From Simkaniaceae bacterium (GTDB lineage: Bacteria > Chlamydiota > Chlamydiia > Chlamydiales > Simkaniaceae): a DNA stretch of 64,000 nucleotides. Both the position numbers and the translations under genes were made by a program. Shown one piece after another: positions 8,373 to 16,895 of this stretch; the stretch's first letter is position 1; the number at the start of each line of letters is the position of its first letter. The stretch spans positions 868,001 through 932,000 of the forward strand of contig CP073762.1 of the NCBI GenBank assembly GCA_018399055.1, in the 5' to 3' direction. The notes beneath the pieces were generated by a model. That model had not been told where the DNA came from, ran no database searches, and saw only the letters and a list, made by a program, of their open reading frames with translations.

Positions 8373-10349
8373 TTATGTAAGCTTTTTCTTGTAGGTTGTG
8401 ATGACAAAGGTATCATAGTCACCATACTGGAGAGTTAGATATTTTTTAGTCTGTTTTGCAAATTCTTCAAGAGAGCTATATTCGATGACCCCAAAATTTG
8501 AATCAATGAGTCTGAATACCTTGTTTGTGTTATCGATTTGAATCACGAGATCATGACCGATGTTTTTCTCTTCTGAGCTACTAGTAAGCGCGATGTTGAA
8601 TGTTCCATTAGTCTTTATGACGCAGAGAGCGTTGATAAGGTCTGAAGTAGAGACTGTCTCTTTATCCATAGACGAGTATGTTGTTGCGGCACGTTCGAAA
8701 CCTTTTAGTTGACTTTGTCTGTAAGATTCTAAAAACGCTTCTTTTTTCTTTTTGGAAGCAATTCCAAATATTTCAGCTTGGGTTTTTGACATTACAGGAA
8801 GCATAGCACGAACTTCTAGGTCAAAATGTCTAGGAAAAGTATGCGTGATACTCTTGCTTTCTTCATACGAAGGTGCGTTATGCTCCTTTTCTACATCTTG
8901 GATCATCGCTGGAGTTAACGTAAAATCTATATCCTTGCTAGAGAGTGTGGGGTTGTCTTTTAATTGCTGTGAAATAGTTAAAGCAAGCATACTGCAGGCA
9001 GCATATCCCTTTAAGCTGGGATCTTTGTACTGATTGTAAACCTGATGAACATTATCGATATTATTTACAATCCAGTCATGTTTTGCTTCAAAATAGGATT
9101 CATAGACCTCATTGTAAGAGGATTCAATAGACTCTGCACACTTGATCGTATGCTGTTTGAGAGTTTCTTGAAATTTATCAGGTGGCAGGTGGCTTAATGT
9201 TGAGACATTGAATGCTTGAATGAAATCTTGTTGCAATTGTTGGCGGATAAAGCTTCCTTTCTTCGATAGGTCTAAATAGGTTAACTGCTCAATAATGGAT
9301 GAAAAGCGTCCATTTGTTTTTCTATCGAGTTCTCTATGTTTTTTATCTGATAGTCCAGTTATCTTTTCATTAGCATGAGTAGAAAAAATTTCAAAAACTT
9401 CATGGAGTGTTTGATAGTTTGAGGAGAAATTTTCTCCAAGGATCTTTTTGTTCCTATTCATGAGAAGCTTTTCGACTCGTTCTTGGACTCTATCTGTATT
9501 GGAGCAAAGAGTCTCAAAGGAATCAGCGTGATTGACAGCACGATTGAAAAGATCGAAGAGCTGTACAGAAAAATGAATGCTCTCTTCCTCACTAAATGCT
9601 AGAGTTGGGAATTTTTCCTTGAGAAGGTTGAAAAGCTCCCGATGAGATCCTGGAAGGAAATTTTGATCCTTTCCTTTTAAAGCCTCTAAAAGGCATTCAA
9701 GTGAACACACTTGTTCTGGGCGGATAAGGCCTTGTTCTTTCGCTTTATTAAGACTTATAAGAATAGAGTCAATGTTCTTCTCAAAATTAGGACTTTTGCT
9801 GTCGAGTTTCTGGATTTTTTTAAGTAGAGCTGCCTCTTTTCTTGGCAAAGTAGGCGTGGCTTGGTTTTGGGCTGGAGCTACCATACTGACCCTGGGTGCG
9901 CGAGCGGAACGCTTAGGGGAACGAGCTTGAGATTGATCTTCTGCCCTCTGTTTTTCTTTTCCGGCTTGACTAACAATGCTTAGAAGGGGTTTGAGGCTTT
10001 CACGATCAGATTCAGTAAAGGTTAGCATTAAAGAAATAAGCCCACTTCTAAAGTCTTTTATCTGCTCGATCGATTTTTTAGATAGAAATGCTCTTGCTTT
10101 TTCAGGGTCTTGATAAGCGGATCTGATTGTATTTGCTAGGCCTACTCCATTGACGTTAGTCCGATTAGATAGAAGTGTCGTGGTGATTGCTTGCTGAGAA
10201 ATTTCTCTGGATGCCAGAGGGATTCTCTCTTTATGATGCTCAGATACTGAGTCAAAAATACCTTGCTGTGGTTCTCGGATATGTCTTGTAGCTTCCATGT
10301 ATCTCTTATTCCCTCTTATGCTTTTAATTAGCGTTGAGGAATCGATCAT
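8373..10349 (-). CDS. Candidate YopT-like (C58) cysteine protease, putative effector
   Basis: 658 aa, soluble, no signal peptide. The C-terminal ~220 residues show the pattern of papain-fold C58 peptidases. Cys452 lies in GYAACSMLALTIS at the start of a helix. His599 is in GHDLVIQID and Asp616 in FRLIDSNFG. In YopT the triad is C139/H258/D274 and in AvrPphB C98/H212/D227; the His-Asp spacing of 17 here is close to theirs, and 'GH..V..D' followed by '.D.NFG' is the family signature. Residues 1-440 are helical with a basic, Ser/Ala/Pro-rich linker (residues ~135-170, SPKRSARAPR) that could be a cleavage or secretion-related region. Known C58 enzymes are type III effectors cutting host proteins; that role here is inferred. 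No obvious Shine-Dalgarno precedes ATG 10349. Confidence 0.55.
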   Translation of the reverse strand: MIDSSTLIKSIRGNKRYMEATRHIREPQQGIFDSVSEHHKERIPLASREISQQAITTTLLSNRTNVNGVGLANTIRSAYQDPEKARAFLSKKSIEQIKDFRSGLISLMLTFTESDRESLKPLLSIVSQAGKEKQRAEDQSQARSPKRSARAPRVSMVAPAQNQATPTLPRKEAALLKKIQKLDSKSPNFEKNIDSILISLNKAKEQGLIRPEQVCSLECLLEALKGKDQNFLPGSHRELFNLLKEKFPTLAFSEEESIHFSVQLFDLFNRAVNHADSFETLCSNTDRVQERVEKLLMNRNKKILGENFSSNYQTLHEVFEIFSTHANEKITGLSDKKHRELDRKTNGRFSSIIEQLTYLDLSKKGSFIRQQLQQDFIQAFNVSTLSHLPPDKFQETLKQHTIKCAESIESSYNEVYESYFEAKHDWIVNNIDNVHQVYNQYKDPSLKGYAACSMLALTISQQLKDNPTLSSKDIDFTLTPAMIQDVEKEHNAPSYEESKSITHTFPRHFDLEVRAMLPVMSKTQAEIFGIASKKKKEAFLESYRQSQLKGFERAATTYSSMDKETVSTSDLINALCVIKTNGTFNIALTSSSEEKNIGHDLVIQIDNTNKVFRLIDSNFGVIEYSSLEEFAKQTKKYLTLQYGDYDTFVITTYKKKLT

Positions 10350-10907
10350 TATTAGATGTATATGCAGCTAATTAATAATCGGTTACGATGAACCTTGTTT
10401 TTCTATCGTATCCCCAAACGGATTAATTCCTTCTCTATTAAGACGCAACGTCTTAAAGACCAGCCTTTTGAGGCGGTCCATCTAATGGATGATAACTGTG
10501 TTATGCGTTTATTAGATTAGAGAGGAGCAGTTAACCCGTCCTTATGGGACAGAAATAAAACTGGGATTATCGGGAGATCTATGGTTATTATAATTATTTC
10601 CAAGAATCCATACCTTCTCATTATTAATTATATCAAATAATTATTTATTAATATATCTTTTTGTAAATGACTAATAGTCAATGCTTAACAATTGTAATAG
10701 CAGAAATATGTTTTTAAGTTTTTAGTTTTCAATGTCTTAATGGTTAAAACCTTCTTGATTGTGCTGAATTTATGACAATTACGCTAATTTGCGCCATTAG
10801 AACTATATATTATATAAATAATGTTGTTTTTTTATAAAAGATGACATTTATTTGCTAATTGTTATAATAATGGCATTGTTATAACTGTCATTATGGGGTA
10901 AGGTCTT
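10350..10907. other. AT-rich divergent intergenic region
   Basis: 558 bases separating two divergent accessory genes. No credible coding frame was seen. It is strongly AT-rich from ~10610 onward. It contains a perfect hairpin, TTAAGACG (10438-10445), CAA, CGTCTTAA (10449-10456), and a short GTCC/GGGAC hairpin near 10540. It may hold promoters for both genes and possibly a small RNA, but no sigma-70 pair stands out. Confidence 0.5.
10438..10456. repeat. Perfect inverted repeat, possible operator
   Basis: TTAAGACG-CAA-CGTCTTAA, an 8-bp perfect palindrome with a 3-base spacer, about 90 bases upstream of the C58-like gene start. No T-run follows, so it is more operator-like than terminator-like. 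Confidence 0.4.
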
Positions 10908-11408
10908 TTGTTTAGTTTAAGTATTTCTTCAAGTGTTCGTGAGTATTCAAATAGTGTTTATTCTTCTGCATCAGAAAAAGCGGCGCCTATTTGGGGGCAT
11001 CTAGATTCAGGAGCTAGAATGCTAGCCACTGAAGTCAATAATTATATTGAATCCATCCGTGAGGGGGTTGAGTTTGCAGAAAACTCAAGGGGCGAAATTC
11101 TTAAAAAAGCATGGGAAATGGTAAGAAGCTCTTCTACTTCTGAAGAGGATTCTACCCTTCAAGTGATGAAAAAACTTGCATTTTCTGTGCTAATTTCGCT
11201 TCCTACCACATTTTTTATCAAAGACATTAAGGCAAAGACTCAACTTGAGCTCAAAAATGCGAATTCTGTTTCTGATGCGGCTTGGATGCTTGTGCGAAAA
11301 ACCATCTATGTAGGTGTGGCTGTTTATTTAATGGATTGTTTGTTTTCAGTGATGGTCCATCGAAGTGCAGCTGAACATGCTTCCGAGCGCTCAATTCTCC
11401 CCGTATAA
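10908..11408 (+). CDS. Small membrane protein of unknown function
   Basis: 166 aa starting at TTG 10908, preceded by GGGGTAAGG at a good distance. The in-frame ATG at 10893 is closed by TAA two codons later, so TTG is the likely start. The N-terminal ~95 residues are soluble, Ser/Glu-rich and helical. Two hydrophobic segments follow: LAFSVLISLPTTFFI (~residues 89-103) and KTIYVGVAVYLMDCLFSVMV (~residues 131-150). The Ser-rich N-terminus with paired hydrophobic segments is loosely reminiscent of chlamydial inclusion-membrane proteins, but the 27-residue gap between them is long for a bilobed Inc domain. No named family recognised. Confidence 0.6.
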   Translation: MFSLSISSSVREYSNSVYSSASEKAAPIWGHLDSGARMLATEVNNYIESIREGVEFAENSRGEILKKAWEMVRSSSTSEEDSTLQVMKKLAFSVLISLPTTFFIKDIKAKTQLELKNANSVSDAAWMLVRKTIYVGVAVYLMDCLFSVMVHRSAAEHASERSILPV

Positions 11409-11422
11409 ATTCAGTTACGGAC

Positions 11423-12625
11423 TTAGAACTCGAAGCGGCTCTTAACAATGAACCCTGAGAGGGAAAGGTTGCCCTTTGCTGGGCGAAAAGTGACTGGAGC
11501 ATCGATTGAAGAGGCGTTGTTAAATGTTGAGTTGTCAGAAGTCGTCTGATCGAGATGATTATAGGAGGGATAGAGATGAGCTTCCCATCCAATATCAAGC
11601 ATCATACGGAATGTCTCCTTAAACTGCGGATTGATCCATGTTTTTTCAATCCTAAAACCAATGGCAAAATCGATGATTTGTTGATAGGTCCAAACCTGGT
11701 CATGAGTTCTTCGGATGTGTGACTCGTGGGTAATCGTCGTTCTATCGGGGGATCTAATATGTGTTAGATAGTGGGTGACATTTGTGAAGGGGCCATAGCA
11801 CAGGGAAAAGCCTCCCGATCCAAACAGACTAAGTGCTTTGAAAATATTCCAAGAGCTGTCAAATCCTCCAACAATTCCGACAGACCAGAATTTTTGTTTT
11901 TGATTGTCATTCCACTGCGCAAATCCTACAAGACTAGAGCTACCTGTTCCTTCGAATGTCTTTTTACTGCGGAGATCAAGATGAGAAAAATGGGCCCGCA
12001 CTCCACTAAAGGGACGGAGAGTTATACGACGGCTTAGCCAAAAATTGCGACCGAACTCTAAGTTGACCTGATTCATCTGAACACCACCTTCAGCGGTGAT
12101 TGAGGTTGCCATCGAATCTGCTGCACTAAAGTCAGACCAGCCGTTTGACAATAGTTCTGTTCCTGCGGGGTTGGTTTCAAATCCCAAAAAAGTGGGGATG
12201 GGGGAATGCACATTTTTTGTGTCATTAAATGAATTGTGGAAATAGGTCCAATCCACTGCAATGTCCCACCCGTCATAGTCGGTGTTGATTCCAAAGGCAA
12301 TCCGTACACCAGGGGCCCAATCCCAATCAAAGTCATAGATTCTTTTTGGCTGAGTTGTAGAAGTCCCGGGTACAGAGGCGTTCCCAAGGGGTACGACTTC
12401 ATATTTTGTAGCATAGCTGAGGTTTGTTACGTTAGATGTCCACCATAAAAAATTGGCTTCAAAGGTGATGTCGTAATCATTTGTTTCCATGGGAGAAACA
12501 GGAGGTGTAACCATTGGTGCTATAGCATGCTTACCCGTTGTCTTTTGAGGTGGGGGAACATAGCGATTATAGCTAGCACTCCAAGCTATCGCACAGGGAA
12601 GAAAAAAGAGTAGCAGTTTTTTCAT
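11423..12625 (-). CDS. MOMP-like outer-membrane porin, copy 1
   Basis: 400 aa with a cleavable signal peptide (MKKLLLFFLPCAIAWSAS). After a proline-rich linker come barrel strands: FEANFLWWTSNVTNLSYATKY, PGVRIAFGINTDYDGWDIAVDWTYF, NLEFGRNFWLSRRITLRPFSGVR, and a C-terminal SRFEF ending in Phe, as expected of a Bam substrate. This matches the MOMP-like families expanded in Simkania and Waddlia, related to Legionella major outer-membrane proteins. AAGGAGT precedes the start, 11 bases after the stop of the paralogous gene at 12637-13842, so the two form an operon. A porin or adhesin role is inferred. Confidence 0.85.
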   Translation of the reverse strand: MKKLLLFFLPCAIAWSASYNRYVPPPQKTTGKHAIAPMVTPPVSPMETNDYDITFEANFLWWTSNVTNLSYATKYEVVPLGNASVPGTSTTQPKRIYDFDWDWAPGVRIAFGINTDYDGWDIAVDWTYFHNSFNDTKNVHSPIPTFLGFETNPAGTELLSNGWSDFSAADSMATSITAEGGVQMNQVNLEFGRNFWLSRRITLRPFSGVRAHFSHLDLRSKKTFEGTGSSSLVGFAQWNDNQKQKFWSVGIVGGFDSSWNIFKALSLFGSGGFSLCYGPFTNVTHYLTHIRSPDRTTITHESHIRRTHDQVWTYQQIIDFAIGFRIEKTWINPQFKETFRMMLDIGWEAHLYPSYNHLDQTTSDNSTFNNASSIDAPVTFRPAKGNLSLSGFIVKSRFEF

Positions 12626-12636
12626 CCTTGTACTCC

Positions 12637-13842
12637 TTAAAACTCAAATTGTCCGCGGAGGACGAGACCAGAGAGGGTCAGATCTCCTTCCGCGGGAAGG
12701 TAGGTTGCGCCGTTACTAGAGGCAGAAACATTTGCATCGAGGTGATTATATCCCGGATAGAGATGACTTTCCCATCCTGCGTCAAAGCTGACCTTGTATG
12801 CTGAGTCATAAATGGGAAGCTCCCAGTGGATGCCAATCGCTAAATCGCACACCGACTGCAAGGCGTAGATGTCGTCATGGTTAAATCGTTGATCGAAGTT
12901 AGAGATTTTCTGATTATTGGCATTGAAACCAAACGCTTGAAGATGGGTTTTATTGTCAAATGCTCCATAGAGCAACGAGATTGCCCAGTTGACGAAAACG
13001 CTCCAATTACGGTTGATATACCAATTGCTCTGAAGGCCTCCAAGTAATCCCACTGCCCAGAATTTCTGAGTTCTTCTTGCTGTTTCTTGAAAGAGGCGGG
13101 CATTCGCACCTAGGCCAAGGCTATCGTAGTTTCCCCCCACTTTAAAGAACATTCTGGACCAGTGTCCTCTCAGACCTCCAAAAGGGCGGAGAACAAGCCT
13201 TGGACTAATCCAAAATTTTCGGCCGAGTTCAAGGTCAAACTGATTGAGTAAAATACTCCATCTTGTCTGAATGCTATCGAAATTAGAATTGGTTCCATCG
13301 GCAAACCAAAGGGAAGCTAATGCTTGTGTTCCAACAGGGTTTTGCAGGTTAGTTAAATCATTGACGGGGTAACTCTGAACATTGATTGAATCAAAGCTGC
13401 TATTGTAGATCCAAGTCCAGTCACTATAGACATCCCAACCATCGTGGTTTGTGACGATTCCAACCCCAAACCGAACGCCTCGGTCCCAGCTCCAACAAGG
13501 CTCATAAATTTTTTCAGGACCTACAAAGCGAGCCGTAGGATCCGTAGCATTCCCTTGGTTAAACACGATATATTTTGTTGCATATGCGAGGTTAGTTGTC
13601 GTGGCATACCAATAGAGAAACTCAGCATCCAAGACAATGTCGACTTTATGCCCAGGTAGAGGGCCTGCCGGCGGCGTAATAGGAGGTAATTCTTTCTCCA
13701 CATGAGGAGGAGCTATAGATCTTTGCTGCAACTGTGGTGGAGGCGTCTGTTGCTGTTGTTGCTGTGATTGAGGGGTTGCTGGCTGCGGGTCATGAGCAAA
13801 CAACACAAGCGGAAATAGGAAGAAAAAGCACTTCTTAAGCAT
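12637..13842 (-). CDS. MOMP-like outer-membrane porin, copy 2
   Basis: 401 aa, first gene of the tandem pair. The signal peptide is MLKKCFFFLFPLVLFAHD. A low-complexity Gln/Pro linker (residues ~19-60, with a run of five glutamines) precedes the barrel. Shared strands with its neighbour include LDAEFLYWYATTTNLAYATKY, RGVRFGVGIVTNHDGWDVYSDW, DLELGRKFWISPRLVLRPFGG and a final RGQFEF. The start has AGAGGTAAT upstream. The C-terminal aromatic residue and aromatic belts support an outer-membrane beta-barrel. The Q-rich linker is the main difference from copy 1. Functional porin activity is inferred from family. Confidence 0.85.
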   Translation of the reverse strand: MLKKCFFFLFPLVLFAHDPQPATPQSQQQQQQTPPPQLQQRSIAPPHVEKELPPITPPAGPLPGHKVDIVLDAEFLYWYATTTNLAYATKYIVFNQGNATDPTARFVGPEKIYEPCWSWDRGVRFGVGIVTNHDGWDVYSDWTWIYNSSFDSINVQSYPVNDLTNLQNPVGTQALASLWFADGTNSNFDSIQTRWSILLNQFDLELGRKFWISPRLVLRPFGGLRGHWSRMFFKVGGNYDSLGLGANARLFQETARRTQKFWAVGLLGGLQSNWYINRNWSVFVNWAISLLYGAFDNKTHLQAFGFNANNQKISNFDQRFNHDDIYALQSVCDLAIGIHWELPIYDSAYKVSFDAGWESHLYPGYNHLDANVSASSNGATYLPAEGDLTLSGLVLRGQFEF

Positions 13843-13966
13843 GAGATTACCTCTTTCATTAGCAAGATAAAAAAGCGTAACAAAAAATTAATTAGTGCGT
13901 CAAGGGTTACAGTTCAGGAGCCGTGGAGCAACCGCAAAATATTGCTGTCAGAGAAGTCGCAATAGA

Positions 13967-13984
13967 GCCCACTATCTAGTGGGC
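13967..13984 (-). terminator. Hairpin at the end of the licD-like gene
   Basis: GCCCACTA (13967-13974), TC, TAGTGGGC (13977-13984). It overlaps the stop codon of the reverse-strand gene and is followed on that strand by a weak TCTATT, so terminator strength is doubtful. Confidence 0.5.
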
Positions 13985-15106
13985 GAGTGGAACATTCCAG
14001 TAGGGGTGGGTGAGGTCTTTTTCGTATTTACCAGTTTCTTCATCGTAGATCCGTGGGGGATTGATATTGGGACCGTATTTATATTGGATAAAACGAGCAG
14101 TTTTGTTGGGAACGGGGACCTCGATGCCATCAAAGATGCCTTTCTTCAGTGGAAATACAACATCAAAAGGGATAGGGGACATTTGCGTCCGCTCCCTTTC
14201 TTTCCAGTCCTCTGCCATGAAGTTGCTATTAAGATGTGCAACAATATAGGTGATTGTTTTTTTAGTGGGATCAATATCATTGCAATAGATATCAATATGG
14301 TTTTGACTTTCTTTTACGTAAACACGGATGTAGCTGCCAGGGCGTCCTCGGCTTGACCAATCTTGAGAAGCAAACTTTTTAGAATCGAGATTTTTAAGAA
14401 CATTTTTAGCATTTTGGAAGTCATCGACTAGAATAGAAAGATCAAGGTCATTATCCCATGGGATAACTCCTCCATGTCGATAAGCTCCGATACATGTGCC
14501 ACAGTCAACCCAGAAAGGAATCCTAGCTTTTGAAAAGAGATTAGAGATTTCAACGAGGGCTTCTTTATCGGGAGCTAGATTGTTTTCATCACCTGGGCGA
14601 CGTTTATACCCTTGAGGGATGCACGCCTCTCCTTCCCTCCAGTCAGCAGTGTCGATGCCAAGGGCTTGGAATTTCTTAAGATTTGAGAGCACTTTAGTGG
14701 AGCTAAAGTGGGCTTTTAGGGCGATGTGGCGCACCTTGACCTCATGATTAAAAAGAGCAATTCCTTTCACAGTGCATCCTAAAAGAATTCCTGGTGTGAA
14801 AAATGTTATGGCAATGGGGGAATAGACGCGTTTTTTAGTTTGGTACTGAAACCGTTGTTTCAACTCAAACTCTTGACCATTAAAACTTACAGTTTTTCCT
14901 TCGCAGAGGTATTGAGTTGGCATAAGCAGAACATTTGCAAATTTTTCTAGACCCCGAGCTTCTTCAAAAGAGGTGTTGATGACAACATTTTCGGAAAGGG
15001 TATGATAGTAACTGACCAAAACCATTCCAATTTGGAGAAAAACACCTGTCGCCCCAGGAAAAAGCTTACATATTTTTGGAAATATATCTATGATAGCCAT
15101 GCTCAT
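13976..15106 (-). CDS. LicD-family protein (putative nucleotidyl/phosphocholine transferase)
   Basis: About 376 aa. The core LicD signature is clear: FWVDCGTCIGAYRHGGVIPWDNDLDL, with the metal-binding D.D, followed by a C-terminal DGIEVPVPN and YGPNI segment typical of LicD/fukutin-like enzymes. A hydrophobic N-terminal segment near FPGATGVFLQIGMVLVSYY suggests membrane association. Family members attach phosphocholine or similar groups to cell-surface glycans; the acceptor here is unknown. The frame extends to an ATG at 15148, but that would overlap the divergent NUDIX gene start; I prefer ATG 15106 (or 15100). A hairpin closes the gene. Confidence 0.8.
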   Translation of the reverse strand: MSMAIIDIFPKICKLFPGATGVFLQIGMVLVSYYHTLSENVVINTSFEEARGLEKFANVLLMPTQYLCEGKTVSFNGQEFELKQRFQYQTKKRVYSPIAITFFTPGILLGCTVKGIALFNHEVKVRHIALKAHFSSTKVLSNLKKFQALGIDTADWREGEACIPQGYKRRPGDENNLAPDKEALVEISNLFSKARIPFWVDCGTCIGAYRHGGVIPWDNDLDLSILVDDFQNAKNVLKNLDSKKFASQDWSSRGRPGSYIRVYVKESQNHIDIYCNDIDPTKKTITYIVAHLNSNFMAEDWKERERTQMSPIPFDVVFPLKKGIFDGIEVPVPNKTARFIQYKYGPNINPPRIYDEETGKYEKDLTHPYWNVPLAH

Positions 15107-15136
15107 GCACTTTACACAATAACCAATTTGTTGGAA

Positions 15137-15595
15137 ATGGCTCTTCAAGTTTTTTTAGAAGCTCCCAAGGGATTTATCTCTGATCTTACTGTTGTAGGAT
15201 GCTACTGTCAGTATCAGGACACCTTTCTCCTCCTCAAACGTCATCCCAAATGTGTTTCAGGTGAAAAATGGTGTCTTCCTGGAGGGAAACTGAATGAAGG
15301 AGAAGCTCGCATTGAAGGAGCGCGGCGAGAATTACATGAAGAAGCGGGGGTCGTGTTGCTTCCTAAGGATCTTTCTCATTTTCTCACATTTTATTTTGAT
15401 CGGGGGAATTTGAAGTATGATTTCACCGTTTATCATTGCATTTTTGAAAAAAGACCTACACTTCAGATCCATTTGAGGGAACATACTGAAGGAAGGTGGG
15501 TGACTCATGAAGAAGCTACAACTTTTCCGCTGATAGCTGGGGGACATGAAGTTCTAGACTATTGCTTGCAAAAGAGAGGTGATTTGAGTATTTAG
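15137..15595 (+). CDS. NUDIX hydrolase
   Basis: About 152 aa. The complete NUDIX box GX5EX7REUXEEXGU is visible (GKLNEGEARIEGARRELHEEAGV, split here as G-KLNEG-E ... RELHEEAGV). The preceding WCLPGG and the early LLLKRHP segment resemble GDP-mannose mannosyl hydrolase-like and sugar-nucleotide NUDIX enzymes. It would hydrolyse a nucleoside diphosphate linked to another group, substrate not determinable. An upstream start at 15002 would add residues that are not NUDIX-like and overlap the divergent gene, so ATG 15137 is chosen. It is 18 bases before the dehydrogenase gene on the same strand, and next to licD, hinting at a sugar-nucleotide context. Confidence 0.8.
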   Translation: MALQVFLEAPKGFISDLTVVGCYCQYQDTFLLLKRHPKCVSGEKWCLPGGKLNEGEARIEGARRELHEEAGVVLLPKDLSHFLTFYFDRGNLKYDFTVYHCIFEKRPTLQIHLREHTEGRWVTHEEATTFPLIAGGHEVLDYCLQKRGDLSI

Positions 15596-15613
15596 AGAGA
15601 AAGGAGTCTACTT

Positions 15614-16414
15614 ATGACGAAATTACTCAAAGGCCAAAAAGCACTTGTAACGGGATCTAGTTCTGGAATCGGGCATGGAGTTGCCATTGCACTTGCAAAA
15701 GCGGGTGCGGACGTAGTTGTGAATTATGCAGGCAACAAGGAAAAAGCCGAAGCAGTTGCTGATGAAGTTTCCAAGTTTGGGGGAAAGGTTCTCATTGCAA
15801 AGGCAGATGTTTCAAATGAAGAAGATGTTCAAGCAATGTTTCAGCTCATGATTAAAGAGTTTGGAACGATCGATATCCTAGTCAATAATGCCGGCCTTCA
15901 ACAAGATTCTCCTTTCGCTGAAATGACTCTCGACAAATGGAACAAGGTCCTTGGAATCAATCTTACGGGGCAATTTCTCTGTGCTCGTGAAGCGGTTCGT
16001 GAGTTTAACCGAAGGGGAATGCGAGATGTTTCTTGCGCCTTGGGGAAAATCATCTGCATGAGCTCAGTACACGAAATGATCCCTTGGTCTGGACACGCTA
16101 ACTATGCCACTTCTAAAGGGGGAGTCATGCTCATGATGAAGAGTATTGCCCAAGAGTTGGCTCCTCAAAAAATTCGGGTCAATAGTATTTGCCCCGGAGC
16201 AATCAAGACTCCGATCAATAAAGAAGCTTGGGAAACTCCCGAAGCTCTAGAAGAACTGATGAATGTGATCCCTTATAAACGGATTGGTCAGGTTGAGGAT
16301 ATTGGTAATACCGCTGTTTGGCTTGCCTCAGACTTGGCTGACTACGTCAATGGAACCAGTATTTTTGTGGATGGAGGGATGACACTCTTCCCAGGCTTTA
16401 GCACAAACGGGTAG
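15614..16414 (+). CDS. Short-chain dehydrogenase/reductase (glucose 1-dehydrogenase-like)
   Basis: 266 aa Rossmann-fold SDR. The cofactor motif is TGSSSGIG near residue 12, with NNAG at ~90; the catalytic Ser151, Tyr164 and Lys168 sit in SSVHE and YATSKGG. The VVNYAGN after strand 2 and the overall pattern (YVNGTSIFVDGGMTLFPGF at the end) resemble bacterial glucose 1-dehydrogenases, but SDR substrate calls from sequence are weak. AAGGAG lies upstream of the start; it follows the NUDIX gene by 18 bases and likely shares its transcript. The stop TAG abuts the TA target site of the IS630 element, so the gene escaped disruption by a single base. Confidence 0.82.
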   Translation: MTKLLKGQKALVTGSSSGIGHGVAIALAKAGADVVVNYAGNKEKAEAVADEVSKFGGKVLIAKADVSNEEDVQAMFQLMIKEFGTIDILVNNAGLQQDSPFAEMTLDKWNKVLGINLTGQFLCAREAVREFNRRGMRDVSCALGKIICMSSVHEMIPWSGHANYATSKGGVMLMMKSIAQELAPQKIRVNSICPGAIKTPINKEAWETPEALEELMNVIPYKRIGQVEDIGNTAVWLASDLADYVNGTSIFVDGGMTLFPGFSTNG

Positions 16415-16438
16415 TATAGCTAAGTTGATATGATTTAG

Positions 16439-16843
16439 TTATAGGCAATACTCCTTGAAAAGTTCATCTATTCCACATTGATATTTTCTTCGCTGGGACT
16501 TTGCCTGAGCCCATTTATGTTCAATAGGATTTAAGTCTGGAGAATAGGGAGGGAGATATTCCAAAGTATGCCCTGCGGCTTTGATCTCCTCTTGCATAGA
16601 TTTGCTTTTATGGAAGGAAGCATTATCCATAACCAAAATACTTTCAGAGGGAAGTTTAGGTAGTAATTCCTGCTGTACCCAAATAGAAAAGGCATCTGTA
16701 TTAATATTACAATCGAATAACGCCAGAGTAAGAAGACTTGTTCCAAGCAATGCCCCTATTGCATTTGTCCGCCCTTTTGCTCCCCAATCATGGGTGCCAA
16801 AACAACGCTCTCCTATTTTCGAGTAGCCATGAGTTCGGGGCAT
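16439..16843 (-). CDS. IS630 transposase, catalytic part (orfB)
   Basis: 134 codons from the first ATG, DDE-type catalytic domain. VMDNASFH carries the second Asp and LPPYSPDLNPIEHKW the final Glu. The first Asp (VYIDESGF) lies upstream of this ATG at about 16865-16867, in the part of the frame that overlaps orfA. So the ATG product alone would lack one catalytic residue. In this frame the upstream reading TLNHPKACEEKRQIFRDKI joins naturally to orfA's RISYKK, showing that a full transposase needs a frame change at the A8 run (16963-16970 on the plus strand as T8). Fused length would be about 274 aa. Confidence 0.85.
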   Translation of the reverse strand: MPRTHGYSKIGERCFGTHDWGAKGRTNAIGALLGTSLLTLALFDCNINTDAFSIWVQQELLPKLPSESILVMDNASFHKSKSMQEEIKAAGHTLEYLPPYSPDLNPIEHKWAQAKSQRRKYQCGIDELFKEYCL

Positions 16844-16895
16844 ATCATGGGCAAACCCACTTTCATCAATGTATACAATGGGTTTTCCAAAACAT

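Noticed and set aside
13895-14356. Forward 153-codon frame
   Set aside because: Lies antisense to the well-supported licD-like gene and has no recognisable features.
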